A stretch of 46,939 nt of DNA, taken from the NCBI GenBank assembly GCA_002315325.1, contig DCGU01000089.1, forward strand, positions 1 through 46,939, given 5' to 3'. This document shows positions 1 through 8,501 of the stretch, one piece after another. The stretch's first letter is position 1; each line of letters opens with the position of its first letter. The notes under the pieces were generated by a model that made no database searches, was not told the DNA's origin, and saw only the letters and a program-made list of their open reading frames with translations. The position numbers and the translations under genes are program-made. The stretch comes from Clostridiales bacterium UBA1770 (GTDB lineage Bacteria > Bacillota > Clostridia > Oscillospirales > CAG-272).

Positions 1-21
1 AATAGGCTTTGTCAGTGGTCT

Positions 22-54
22 GAAAGCAGGACATGCGTCCTGCTTTCTTTTTTT
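22..54 (+). terminator. Intrinsic terminator of an upstream gene outside the window
   Basis: A perfect 11-bp stem (22-32 with 37-47) with the 4-nt loop ATGC is followed by seven T residues (48-54). This is a standard rho-independent terminator for a plus-strand gene ending left of the window. Confidence 0.85.
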
Positions 55-64
55 GCCCCCTGTC

Positions 65-220
65 GGACTCGCCCCACGCCACCGTGTCACAGTCACGCCC
101 GCGAAGCGGATTGTGACCGAGTCATCCTGTCCGCCTTGGCGGCGCGGATGTCTAATCCGCGAAGGATACTCGCTGTTAGGCGTCACTTTGTGACGACTAA
201 CGAGTGTTACTCACGGTGTC
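65..220. repeat. Structured repeat, copy 1 of 2
   Basis: It begins GGACTCGCCCCACG and ends CACGGTGTC. The ends pair: CACCGTG at 80-86 with CACGGTG at 212-218. Inside are hairpins: GTCAC...GTGAC around a GAA loop (93-117), CCGCC/GGCGG (131-142), CGCGGAT/ATCCGCG (143-161), and a compound stem ACTCG/CGAGT enclosing TTAG-CGTCAC/GTGACG-CTAA (168-205). There is no convincing reading frame. Copy 2 at 251-414 keeps the frame of the structure but changes the helix sequences. Function is unknown; a folded RNA or a mobile-element end are both possible. Confidence 0.65.
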
Positions 221-250
221 GCCCGTTTAGCAAGACGTTGCGCCCATCAG

Positions 251-414
251 GGACTCGCCCCACGACACCGTGCTACAGTCACGTCGGCCGAAGGCCGATC
301 GTGTAGGGGTTCCCCGCCACGAACGAAGAGAGCGGTGGGGGGTCCCGTGTCCGATTCAAGCCCAAAGGGCAATCGCTGTTTGGCGTTAGCCAAACGAGTG
401 TTACTCACGGTGCC
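251..414. repeat. Structured repeat, copy 2 of 2
   Basis: Same start (GGACTCGCCCCACG) and end (AACGAGTGTTACTCACGGTG) as copy 1, offset by 186 nt. The outer pair CACCGTG (266-272) and CACGGTG (406-412) is kept. The inner hairpins keep position but differ in sequence: CACG-CGGCC/GGCCG-CGTG around GAA (280-303), a CCCCGCC/GGTGGGG-type stem (about 313-340), and TTTGGC/GCCAAA (379-394) where copy 1 has a longer TTAGGCGTCAC hairpin. Paired changes of this kind suggest selection on structure rather than sequence. Confidence 0.65.
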
Positions 415-417
415 ACG

Positions 418-653
418 AAAACAGCACTTCGCAATCGCGAGGTGCTGTTTTCAGTGATGTGTTCCACTACGTGGAACGTGATGCGCACTTCGTGCGTGAT
501 GTTCGGCTTCACCGAGTGATGTGCACCTTCGTGCGTTTTAGGAACACATCGCTTCACTTTTGCCGATAGGCAAATATATCACTGCGAGCGTAGCGAACAA
601 CATCATTTGCCCGTTAGGGCATACATCACTTTATTCATGTTTGCGCAGCAAAC
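418..653. repeat. Mirrored array of GTGATG-spaced mini-hairpins
   Basis: It opens with a long near-palindrome (418-451, arms AAAACAGCAC/GTGCTGTTTT) and continues as about eight short hairpins with 3-4 nt loops: GTTCCAC/GTGGAAC, GCAC-TTC-GTGC (twice), TTGCC/GGCAA, TTGCCC/GGGCAT, GTTTGC-GCA-GCAAAC (639-653) and others. In the left half the spacer reads GTGATG; past about 540 it reads in inverse orientation as CATCAC or CATCAT, so the whole array is a degenerate large palindrome. Nothing in it looks coding. Comparable palindromic strings occur near mobile elements and four-helix-bundle genes in gut Firmicutes, to my recollection; no such gene is visible here. Confidence 0.65.
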
Positions 654-670
654 GCTTCATTAAAGAATAA

Positions 671-847
671 AAATATACCGGCTATCCCGTTGCATTGACG
701 TCTTTTGATGAGGTATTGTTTGATGCCATTATCAATCGAATAACGGTGTCAATAGACGGAACGTTGACATTTGTCTTGAAGGGAAATCTGAGATTGCGGG
801 AAAAGGCGGAGGTGTATCTCATTCCATTTTACTTAATTTCGGTATAA
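671..847 (+). pseudogene. C-terminal tail of a large serine recombinase (remnant)
   Basis: A 58-codon open stretch after a stop at 668-670 encodes about 58 residues, including LTSFDEVLFDAIINRITV and then DGTLTFVLKGNLRL, ending at TAA 845-847. This is the usual C-terminal strand pattern of Firmicute resolvase/recombinase proteins (FDE-LF-x-I-V-x-I-x-V ... G-x-L-x-F-x-L-x-G-G). The catalytic domain, recombinase domain and zinc ribbon are missing, and there is no start codon or ribosome site. It overlaps the 3' end of the convergent alpha-galactosidase gene by 19 nt. Identified from pattern memory only, so a search is needed to confirm it. Confidence 0.6.
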
Positions 848-2823
848 AAAAGAAGTTTAGAAGAACGTTTTTCAGGCATTTCCAATGTGAGACCTTTTTC
901 TAAGAGTTCTGCTCCGGTGAAGGTAAAAGTTTCTTGTGTATCTGCATCGATGAATAAATACGATTTCTCTTCGTCAAAACCCTCCACGGGCAATACGGCT
1001 CTATCGCAAAGTGCCTTAGGACGGCGGAACACCAACACAAGACCGGCACCATCGGTCGGACGATGATACTGCGAAGCAGACCAGTTGCTGTCATCTTGGG
1101 CAGACTGTACTAAAGGATAGTAGTCTTCGGAAAGAAAAGGACGAACGCGGCGATACTCCGCATTAACTTTTCTAATGAAATCCAAGTTGTTATCGTCAAA
1201 GTCAAAACAAGGCTGATTGCACCACCAAAACCGCCCCATTAGGGAAGGAGCATAACAACTGCGCCAACTGTACATAGAGGGTTCGATACCCGCACCGGTA
1301 CCGGAATAAGGTATCCACCAAGAAATTGATGATTGTTGTGCCTGGGTAGTTTCCGGTGCCATATTCACGTAACACTGACTATCACTTCTCCACATAGGGA
1401 AAGAGCGGCGCAACGTTTCAATATCAATACGCTTCCCCCCGGAAGAACAGTTGTCAATCATCAAGTGAGGATATTTTTCCAATAACGTATCCCAAAAATG
1501 ATACAATCCCATAATATGCTTGATTTCTTTTATTCCCACCCGTTCTTCTTCATCGTTGGCATGCCAATAGGGTAGTGGCGACATATTAAAGTCTTGACGA
1601 TAACAACCCAAGTTCAAGTCAGAAATCAGACCGGAAATCAAATCAATAGCGCCTTGACAAGCTTCCGGATTACCCAAATCAAGTAGCCAGTTTTTTGATT
1701 TTTCCGTTTCTTCGCATTTTAAAAACCAAGTTGGATGTTCGGAGACCATATCTGTGCCGGTACGGCACCGCTCGGGTTCTACCCACAGCATATATTTCAT
1801 CCCATAGTCCGAAACAATCTTGGCCACGTCTTTCATCCCATTGGGGTGATAAGCTTTGTTTATCACCCAACTGCCCGTGTGCTCCGGCCAATCACCTTCA
1901 AACTCGTTTAGGCTCTGCTCGGTGGAATGACCGTACCAGCCGGCGTCCACCCATACGTAATCGAAATGCAGATTATTCTTGGCTATATAGTTCAATCGTT
2001 CAATCATATGTTCGGAATGGAGACCGCCCCAGAACGCGGTCATCAGCGGACCTTCGGTATCGCGGCCGGGCTTTCCAACCAGGGAGAACTGTTCCTTAAT
2101 TAGGCGACGCCACGCATTATGACCATTATTTTGGCCATTTTCGTATGGCATAATGACGGTAGAAGTTGTACGAACTCTTTCGCCGGGATGAAGTTTGAAA
2201 GCGGCAGTTTCCAAACCGCTGTGCATAGTTACGGTTTTCTCGTCTCTTTCAAAGTCAACGTTCCACTGCCCGGTCCAACCGATGGCAGCAATATAACCGC
2301 GTTGCCGCCGATTAATATCAAAGAATGGCGTGCAACTGTTGGAAGACCGTCCGCCTGAGGTTTTGTAATTCCGTTTGTTGCCGGGCATCAAATGCTCACG
2401 TCGATTGGCATATTCCGTGCGGCTGTTAGTGGAACCATTGGGAACGTAAATGTGCAAGGTGTCTTCATGCGGTAAAAAAGCGCCGGAAACGAAAGCCGGG
2501 TCATTATCAAATGGCATTTTTACACTGCAATCTTTGATTTCGGACAGCACACGGCTGTCTTCTTTCCCGGTGTTTTCAAACCAAGTTACCCAGTCAAACG
2601 CTCCATATTTCGGATAATACTTCATGATGGTTTCTGTTTTTAATCCATCGGTTAATTGGCAAATAATGGTCTCTTGCAAAAAAGAGTCGCCTTTTGTGTA
2701 TAAAACCGATACTGTTTTGTCAATTTCTGCAAAGGGCTTTCCATCATACGTACATGAAAACGGCAAAGTCTTATTATGTACGACAAAAGATTTTTTGAAC
2801 TCCTCAAAAATAATTGAATGCAT
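829..2823 (-). CDS. Alpha-galactosidase, glycoside hydrolase family 36
   Basis: It hydrolyses terminal alpha-1,6-galactose from raffinose-type oligosaccharides or galactomannan, probably in the cytoplasm, since no signal peptide is present. At 664 aa it is close to clostridial GH36 length. An N-terminal beta-sandwich (about 1-250) precedes a TIM barrel with YVWVDAGWYG (289-298), LWVEPER (346-352), the nucleophile in RQDFN (Asp411), NCSSGGKR (458-465) and the acid/base aspartate in RSDSQ (Asp481). The start has a good ribosome site (AGAGGGG) about 7 nt upstream. It is transcribed alone, away from the next operon, from a promoter at 2929-2957, with a perfect inverted repeat in its leader. Its 3' end converges on the recombinase remnant. 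GH36 assignment is firm; substrate is inferred. Confidence 0.9.
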   Translation of the reverse strand: MHSIIFEEFKKSFVVHNKTLPFSCTYDGKPFAEIDKTVSVLYTKGDSFLQETIICQLTDGLKTETIMKYYPKYGAFDWVTWFENTGKEDSRVLSEIKDCSVKMPFDNDPAFVSGAFLPHEDTLHIYVPNGSTNSRTEYANRREHLMPGNKRNYKTSGGRSSNSCTPFFDINRRQRGYIAAIGWTGQWNVDFERDEKTVTMHSGLETAAFKLHPGERVRTTSTVIMPYENGQNNGHNAWRRLIKEQFSLVGKPGRDTEGPLMTAFWGGLHSEHMIERLNYIAKNNLHFDYVWVDAGWYGHSTEQSLNEFEGDWPEHTGSWVINKAYHPNGMKDVAKIVSDYGMKYMLWVEPERCRTGTDMVSEHPTWFLKCEETEKSKNWLLDLGNPEACQGAIDLISGLISDLNLGCYRQDFNMSPLPYWHANDEEERVGIKEIKHIMGLYHFWDTLLEKYPHLMIDNCSSGGKRIDIETLRRSFPMWRSDSQCYVNMAPETTQAQQSSISWWIPYSGTGAGIEPSMYSWRSCYAPSLMGRFWWCNQPCFDFDDNNLDFIRKVNAEYRRVRPFLSEDYYPLVQSAQDDSNWSASQYHRPTDGAGLVLVFRRPKALCDRAVLPVEGFDEEKSYLFIDADTQETFTFTGAELLEKGLTLEMPEKRSSKLLFYTEIK

Positions 2824-2863
2824 ATCGACCCCTCTGGTTTTTAAATATATACTTTTTTCAAAG

Positions 2864-2904
2864 AAATAAAGTCATAAAGAAAGATATTATGCAAGACTTT
2901 ATTT
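2864..2904. promoter_or_regulatory. Perfect inverted repeat in the alpha-galactosidase leader (candidate operator)
   Basis: The arms AAATAAAGTC (2864-2873) and GACTTTATTT (2895-2904) are exact reverse complements separated by 21 nt. They lie between the -10 box (2929) and the start codon (2823), a usual place for a repressor or activator site. No regulator gene is present in the window, so the protein is unknown. Confidence 0.45.
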
Positions 2905-2928
2905 TTTGTCGTATATAAGATTGTTTTT

Positions 2929-2957
2929 ATAATACCATATTTCTTTACGTAAATCAA
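2929..2957 (-). promoter_or_regulatory. Promoter of the alpha-galactosidase gene
   Basis: Read on the minus strand, TTGATT (2952-2957) and TATTAT (2929-2934) are 17 nt apart, about 105 nt before the start codon. It is the best sigma-A match in this AT-rich stretch. Confidence 0.55.
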
Positions 2958-3099
2958 TTTGTTGTTTCTTTATAATAGCATTTTTTGAATCCCATTTCAA
3001 CACTTTTACCGGAATAATATGCATAAAACGTGAAGCTGCGTACTTTGCCTACAGCACCTTTTTGGCCTGAAAATGGAACTGTATGGGTTTCCGTTTATC

Positions 3100-3161
3100 A
3101 GCCGGTTTCTTATTAAAAAAGAAGAAATCGGCTTTTCTTTTTGGCTCATTTACGATATAAT
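3100..3161 (+). promoter_or_regulatory. Hairpin plus promoter module, copy 1
   Basis: AGCCGGTTTCTT (3100-3111) pairs with AAGAAATCGGCT (3122-3133), followed by TTTTCTTTTT and, 19 nt after the CTTTT box, TATAAT at 3156-3161. The same arm, T-tract and spacing recur at 14479, 18259, 28186, 36373 and 40657. No plus-strand gene lies between the window's left edge and this hairpin, so it does not terminate a visible gene here. It should drive the six-gene glycosidase operon starting at 3194. Confidence 0.7.
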
Positions 3162-3193
3162 GTTTATATCACGCAGAAAAGAAGGGAAGACGT

Positions 3194-4282
3194 ATGGACC
3201 ACACACAATACCTGCAAGACCTGCTCAATCAAGGCGGCAACGTTGTGATTCCTGCGGGCGAGTATCATATTTCAAACCCGTTGTACGTCGGTGACAATAC
3301 GCACGTCATCTGTGACGCAGGGACAGTGCTGAAGCTTTCCGATAATGCCAACTGTCCGATTCTCGTCAACCGAATCGGGGCGGGCAAGACCTACACAAAA
3401 AACGTTTGCATCGAGGGCGGCATCTGGGATGGCAACAATCTCGGTCAGCAACGGGATAAGTATCCCGAAAAAAGTCCGCGCGGCGCCGATTTCGGGCAAC
3501 TTATGGCTTTTACCGCAATCAAGGACCTCACTATCCGCAGTCTGACCATCAAAGATCCGAACAGCTTTGGCATTCAGCTGACCGACACGGAGCGATTTAC
3601 CGTTTCGGATATCTTGTTTGACTGTAACAAAGGAACCCTCAATCAGGACGGTCTGCACGTCAACGGCTGGGCCAAGGACGGCTACGTCCATAATCTAAAG
3701 GGAAACACAAATGATGATTTTGTTGCCCTGAATGCGGATGAGGGTGAATTTAACAGCCCTGAAAACGACATTGAGAACGTTGTGATTGACGGAATTTGGG
3801 GCGGCGAGGATGGCTGGACGGCTGTCAGACTTCTTTCCCGCTTGGCAAAGGTTCACCACGTTACCATCAGAAATATTTTCGGTGCCTATAAATATAACGT
3901 GGTTTCCTTTACGCATTGGTCGGATGACCCTATTGATTTCGGTTATTTTGATGATATTCTGATTGAGTCCGTTCACGCTTCTTCATGCCGAACAGAGGGA
4001 AGCGGCCACGGCGGACTGTTCTGGTTCCAAAATGATACCGTCAACGTCGGAACGGTTGTCATACGGGACGTATTCCGCACGGAATCGGCCGACCGGCACA
4101 ACACAACTTCTCTCATTGAAATCGGGGACCGTGTCAAAATTGATACGCTGCTTCTGTCCTCTCTTCATGAAAAAATACCGGACGCCAAGCCGCTTTTGAC
4201 CCGCGGTGAAGACGTTTGTATCGGGCATTTGACGCTTGACGGCGAAAGACTGCAGACAGCGATGATTCCGCTCAAACGGTAA
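3194..4282 (+). CDS. Right-handed beta-helix protein, polygalacturonase (GH28)-like
   Basis: It is 362 aa and starts 33 nt after the -10 box with a purine-rich site (GAAGGGAAGA). The first 60 residues have the pectate-lyase-superfamily entry pattern (LLNQGGNVVIPAGEYHIS, then a strand on the initial charged cap), followed by repeated parallel-strand turns such as IKDLTIRSLTIKDP and IENVVIDGI. NQDGLHVNG and NDDFVAL (about 155-180) correspond to the GH28 NTD and DD motifs; the GHG and RIK motifs are not clear, so the catalytic machinery may differ. No signal peptide is seen, so it should be cytosolic, unlike secreted pectinases. First gene of the operon. It could be a GH28-related enzyme on oligogalacturonides or another beta-helix glycosidase or epimerase. 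Confidence 0.8.
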   Translation: MDHTQYLQDLLNQGGNVVIPAGEYHISNPLYVGDNTHVICDAGTVLKLSDNANCPILVNRIGAGKTYTKNVCIEGGIWDGNNLGQQRDKYPEKSPRGADFGQLMAFTAIKDLTIRSLTIKDPNSFGIQLTDTERFTVSDILFDCNKGTLNQDGLHVNGWAKDGYVHNLKGNTNDDFVALNADEGEFNSPENDIENVVIDGIWGGEDGWTAVRLLSRLAKVHHVTIRNIFGAYKYNVVSFTHWSDDPIDFGYFDDILIESVHASSCRTEGSGHGGLFWFQNDTVNVGTVVIRDVFRTESADRHNTTSLIEIGDRVKIDTLLLSSLHEKIPDAKPLLTRGEDVCIGHLTLDGERLQTAMIPLKR

Positions 4283-4440
4283 GTGGACCGGTATGGTATT
4301 TAATAAGAGGGTTGAACTGCCCGAGGTTGCCTGTTCTCCGGCCGGGAGAAACGACAACAGATAAAGACACGTCGGACCTTTTTATTCCAAACAGCATTTC
4401 TCAAATAACATTTTGCTATGCGTGAAAGAGGAAAAAGAAA

Positions 4441-6405
4441 ATGAACGTTATCCGTTTGAACGTTACCTGGCCGGATTTGATTGTGAAAGAAATTGAAGAG
4501 GCACGCCGAATGAAGGGCGTGATGGACGAGGGATGGCTTGGCCTTTGGGGATACTATTCCGAAGAAGAACACGATGCGCTCGAAAAGAACTACGCGCGCG
4601 CTGCGGAATGTCTGCGAAAACACGACGTGCGTGTCGTGTTTGAAATGGGAGCCAATCTGGGGCATTCCTGCAGCGACGGGGAAAGTCCCGTGACTGCCTC
4701 GTTCCGCAACATGGTGGATATTTTCGGCAAATCCTACCACGGCACGTACTGCCCGCGGTGTGAAAATTTCCGGGCATACCAGCATCGTGTCATTTCCCGT
4801 TACGCCAAATACCATCCCTATGCCGTTATCATTGATGATGACGCGCGTATGGAACTGCATGGCGGTTTCTGGCTCGGCTGTTTTTGCGATGAATGCATCA
4901 AATTGTTCAATCAGCGCTATGGGTACCGGTATTCGCGGGATGAAATTCGTAAACGCTTTTTGACGGACGGAGACTTCCGCCGCCAATATATGGCATTTGA
5001 TAGGGACAGTTTGGCCGATTACGTCGCTTTTATGGCGAGCGAGGTGATGGCTGTCTCCCCGGATTCGCATATGGGGTACGAAAACGTCTATCTCGGCGGA
5101 TACCACGGCGGAAACCATAATCACGTCTGGGAAGCACTGTACCGTGTCAGCGGAAAGGATGTCATCGCCCGCTCGGGTAACGGCAATTATACCGACGACC
5201 GTCCACGCGATACTTTACACAAAATGATGCAAATCCACTATCAAACGTCACAGTTGCCCCCGTACGTTTCGTATCGCCGGTGTGAGATTGATAACTGCGA
5301 GTTTAATTTCTCGGGGAAATCGGTGCGCGGCACGATGATGGAGGCTGAGATCAATTTGGCCTTGGGGTGTAACGGCACAACTTTCTCGGTTATTGGGGAA
5401 TGCGGCGAACCGCTTTCATACGGTATGCGCTACCTTAAGGCGCTTGAGACAGAACGCCCGTATTTCGAGGCACTGCGGGCATGGAGCCAAAACAGCACCG
5501 TACTGGGGCTGCATCCGGTCCTGTATGAAGATGCCTATGCGACCCGCACGTTGACACAGGAAGAAGAGCAGGAGGTTGAAAGCGGCAAACGAAATACCCA
5601 ATTTTGGGCAAAGGTGCCGTTTGATGCCGGTTGGGCAGCGTGGACGGTCGGATTGCCGCTTTCTTATGAAGACAATCGGGCCTATTTGCTCCATCCCGCC
5701 ATGGTTTCCTATCTTTCCGATGGACAAATTGAGGAACTGCTCTCGAAAAACGTATTGACCGACGGTGAATGCCTGTCGGCGCTTGCTGCAAGAGGCTTTG
5801 GAAATGATTTTCCTGCCCAAGCGATTCCGTGCGACCTGCCCCGTGAGGAAACCTACGGGGATTCACCCGAACACGGCCGCATAAACTTTATCGGGGACGC
5901 AAGCGCCTGCCATGCATTGACACCTGTCGGCAATGCCGCAGAGGAAGGCCGTTTCACGCCTGTGGCGCACGCGGACGGAAAGGTTGCTTCGGCGCTGCTG
6001 AAAACGACGCACGGCGGTCTTTGGTGCGTTTGTGCCAATCACTTGTTCCGTTTTACCGTGAACAGCGCGCGGCGCGCGTTTCTATTGGATATGGCAGATA
6101 CGCTTTCGGGCGGCGTGGGTGCTCGGCTGCTCTCGGCCGAACAGGCTGTCGTGGTGCCGCGAAAAGATGACGCGGGACACTGCACCGGTGTTTTCGTTCA
6201 CAGCATCACTATCAGTGATTCCGATGAATTGACGTTTGAGATTTTGAAGCCGGCTTCCGAAACGTTTATTTGGGTTACGGCGGACAACGAGCCGACCGCG
6301 TGCCGTTACGAAAAGAAAAACGGGCGGTATTACGTCCATACGCCCGCGCTGCGCGGCTATCGGAGCGGCTTGCTTTTATGTGGACGTGAAAAAAACGCGG
6401 TATAA
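4441..6405 (+). CDS. Uncharacterised TIM-barrel glycosidase, GH42-like (clan GH-A type)
   Basis: 654 aa. An in-frame stop lies six codons upstream, so ATG 4441 (site AGAGGA) is the first possible start. The protein opens directly with barrel strand 1 (MNVIRLNVTWPD). RYAKYHPYAVIIDDDAR followed by CFCDECIKLFNQRYG (about 120-165) resembles the cysteine motif that follows a catalytic loop in GH42-type enzymes, and SHMGYENVYLGGYHGG fits the next strands. The middle third resembles the beta-galactosidase trimerisation (A4) domain and the C-terminus a small beta-sandwich. No signal peptide. It lies in the operon between a beta-helix protein and GH127, so it probably acts on a plant-type oligosaccharide. 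The exact family and substrate cannot be told by eye. It shares its general plan with the protein at 37154-39100. Confidence 0.75.
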   Translation: MNVIRLNVTWPDLIVKEIEEARRMKGVMDEGWLGLWGYYSEEEHDALEKNYARAAECLRKHDVRVVFEMGANLGHSCSDGESPVTASFRNMVDIFGKSYHGTYCPRCENFRAYQHRVISRYAKYHPYAVIIDDDARMELHGGFWLGCFCDECIKLFNQRYGYRYSRDEIRKRFLTDGDFRRQYMAFDRDSLADYVAFMASEVMAVSPDSHMGYENVYLGGYHGGNHNHVWEALYRVSGKDVIARSGNGNYTDDRPRDTLHKMMQIHYQTSQLPPYVSYRRCEIDNCEFNFSGKSVRGTMMEAEINLALGCNGTTFSVIGECGEPLSYGMRYLKALETERPYFEALRAWSQNSTVLGLHPVLYEDAYATRTLTQEEEQEVESGKRNTQFWAKVPFDAGWAAWTVGLPLSYEDNRAYLLHPAMVSYLSDGQIEELLSKNVLTDGECLSALAARGFGNDFPAQAIPCDLPREETYGDSPEHGRINFIGDASACHALTPVGNAAEEGRFTPVAHADGKVASALLKTTHGGLWCVCANHLFRFTVNSARRAFLLDMADTLSGGVGARLLSAEQAVVVPRKDDAGHCTGVFVHSITISDSDELTFEILKPASETFIWVTADNEPTACRYEKKNGRYYVHTPALRGYRSGLLLCGREKNAV

Positions 6406-6544
6406 CCTTTCAAACGGCCTGCTTTGATATTCGATTGGAAAAAACGCAGTAAACCGTTGCGGGTGTCACGTGATTTCAGGACCAGAAGGCAGGGCATACG
6501 GTTCCATTGAAATTGAGAAATGATGATGGTAAAGAGGATATAAT

Positions 6545-8488
6545 ATGAACATTCAATTTGGTTTGACCACCGTGCCGACATTTCATAAACTTGCCAAACT
6601 GCCTTTGGGAGCCATTGTTGCCAAGGGTTGGATCAAGGACCAACTACTCCTGTCCAAAGCGGGTATGGGTGGCCATCTTGATGAGTTGGAACCCAAAATG
6701 ATAGCGCGCCCTTTTATCGATTATTCCATGTTTGAGGATGAAAATCGTACGTTCGCCGCCGGTTGGTGCAGTGAAATATCCGGTACGTATTGGACGGGAC
6801 TTGTCCAACTTGCATATACCCTGCAAGATGAGGAATTGATGCAAAAGGCCACCGCATGGGTGGAGGGTGTTTTGGCCCATCAAGAACCGGATGGGTATCT
6901 GGGCGGGTATCCGGCAGACACCAACCGTATGGCAGACTATAATGCATGGGGCGCAAACTGGTGTTACCGCGCACTTTTGTCCTACTATGATGCCACCGGC
7001 AGGGAAGACGTGTTGCAGGCGGTATATCGGGGCCTTTTGTGGTTCTGTGAGAATTGGAAGGAAAGCAAAACCGACTATGTGGGGTCAACCATTATTGAGT
7101 CAATGATATGTGTCTATGCCATAACCGGAGACAAACGTCTGTTGGCATTCTCCGAACAGTGGCTCACTTGGTTGGAGGACCACTCCCGTTGGCAAAACAA
7201 AGTTTCGCAATATCTTTCCCCGAATTTGCCCTACACGTCCATGCATACGGTTGCCTATGGGGAGGATGTTAAGCATCCGGCCTTGATTTATTGTGCCACG
7301 GGGGAGGAACGTATGTTGCGTGCCTCCGTCAATGGGTTGGATAAGGCATTAAAAAAGATGGTACAACCGACAGGCGGTCCCGGGTCCAATGGAGAGTTTT
7401 TAAGTCCTATCAGTGCCATTACCGAAACGGAATATTGTAATTTTTCCACCTTTGACCATACCTATATTTGGCTCGCTATGGTAACCAAACAGGCCGAATA
7501 TGGTGACCTTTTGGAACGTTGTGTCTTTAATGCGGCACAGGGGGCAAGGAAAAAAGACGAGCGTGCCATAGCCTATATGTCATCTCCCAATCAACTGCGT
7601 GCCAACCGCCATTGCTCCGCTTTTTCGCTTGAGGAAGCCAACGAAGTGTATGCGCCCAACTATCACGTGGCCTGTTGCCCGGCTCAAAGTGTGCGCACCA
7701 TTCCCGAATTTGTTCGCGCCATGTGTATGACCGACGAGGAGGAGAATTTGTACCTGCTGTGTTACGGTCCGGCAAGCATCCGTGGACGTAAACTTGCGTT
7801 TGAAATAGATACTGCCTACCCGTTCCGACAAGATTTGATACTGACCATTACGCGGGCGGAAGGCGCAAATCTGTATGTGCGTATCCCGGCATGGTGCAAA
7901 AAACCGCTGTTTGAAAAAGACGGTGTCAAATGTGCCTTAGTTCCGACGGATGGTGGTTTCATGCTTTTGGATGAAACGCTACGCGCCGGTGATGTCATAC
8001 ATATCACATTCCCCATGGAGGTAACGGCCGAGATTGTGAATGATGCGGATATGTCCGGCAAGTATCCCATTATGTATAAACGCGGTCCGTTGGTGTATGC
8101 GTTACCTATTCCCACCCAATGGTCATCGTATGAGGGAACGCCCCGTACACCATTGCCAAAGGGGTGGTCGTGGTTTGAAGCACAACCGGATTTTACCGGA
8201 ACAATCCGATTCAAGGAACCGTGGTGCGTTGCCGCAGACGAGGACTTGGATGTCGGTATAATTACGGTAACGGAAAAAGAATCGTCCTATGTTTGGTCGG
8301 AACCGGCAGTGGAATTGTCAGTCCCCATGAAAATATCCCCATATACCTACCGTCATGCGCAAGCCAAAAACTTGGAGCCGACCGGGCAGGTGAGAGAAAC
8401 GGAAGGAGAGTCATTTCCCGTTACCTTAGTGCCGCTCGGTTGTACCAATCTTCGCATTACCTATTTTCCCAGACAAAAGAAAGGATAA
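6545..8488 (+). CDS. Beta-L-arabinofuranosidase, GH127 (DUF1680)
   Basis: It is expected to release beta-L-arabinofuranose from hydroxyproline-linked or pectic arabino-oligosaccharides, in the cytosol. At 647 aa it is about the size of characterised Bifidobacterium HypBA1. The (alpha/alpha)6 barrel is seen in GYLGGYPADT and NAWGANWCYRALL. The zinc/nucleophile set is present: Glu296-x-Cys298 in TETEYC and Cys377-Cys378 in VACCPA, matching Glu338/Cys340/Cys417/Cys418 of HypBA1. The C-terminal third is a beta-sandwich. The start overlaps the run GGATATAATATG, where the purines GAGGA serve as ribosome site. This gene and the next use TAT/GAT before Val codons, unlike nearly all neighbours, which hints at separate origin. 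Family assignment is firm; the linkage attacked is inferred. Confidence 0.88.
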   Translation: MNIQFGLTTVPTFHKLAKLPLGAIVAKGWIKDQLLLSKAGMGGHLDELEPKMIARPFIDYSMFEDENRTFAAGWCSEISGTYWTGLVQLAYTLQDEELMQKATAWVEGVLAHQEPDGYLGGYPADTNRMADYNAWGANWCYRALLSYYDATGREDVLQAVYRGLLWFCENWKESKTDYVGSTIIESMICVYAITGDKRLLAFSEQWLTWLEDHSRWQNKVSQYLSPNLPYTSMHTVAYGEDVKHPALIYCATGEERMLRASVNGLDKALKKMVQPTGGPGSNGEFLSPISAITETEYCNFSTFDHTYIWLAMVTKQAEYGDLLERCVFNAAQGARKKDERAIAYMSSPNQLRANRHCSAFSLEEANEVYAPNYHVACCPAQSVRTIPEFVRAMCMTDEEENLYLLCYGPASIRGRKLAFEIDTAYPFRQDLILTITRAEGANLYVRIPAWCKKPLFEKDGVKCALVPTDGGFMLLDETLRAGDVIHITFPMEVTAEIVNDADMSGKYPIMYKRGPLVYALPIPTQWSSYEGTPRTPLPKGWSWFEAQPDFTGTIRFKEPWCVAADEDLDVGIITVTEKESSYVWSEPAVELSVPMKISPYTYRHAQAKNLEPTGQVRETEGESFPVTLVPLGCTNLRITYFPRQKKG

Positions 8489-8501
8489 GATAAGTAACGT
8501 T

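Noticed and set aside
418..653. The hairpin array read as a CRISPR array
   Set aside because: Units are short palindromes with common spacers, the reverse of a CRISPR layout, and no cas gene is present.
6535..6545. TATAAT immediately before the GH127 start
   Set aside because: It directly abuts the ATG, so it cannot be a -10 box for this gene; its GAGGA purines act as the ribosome site.
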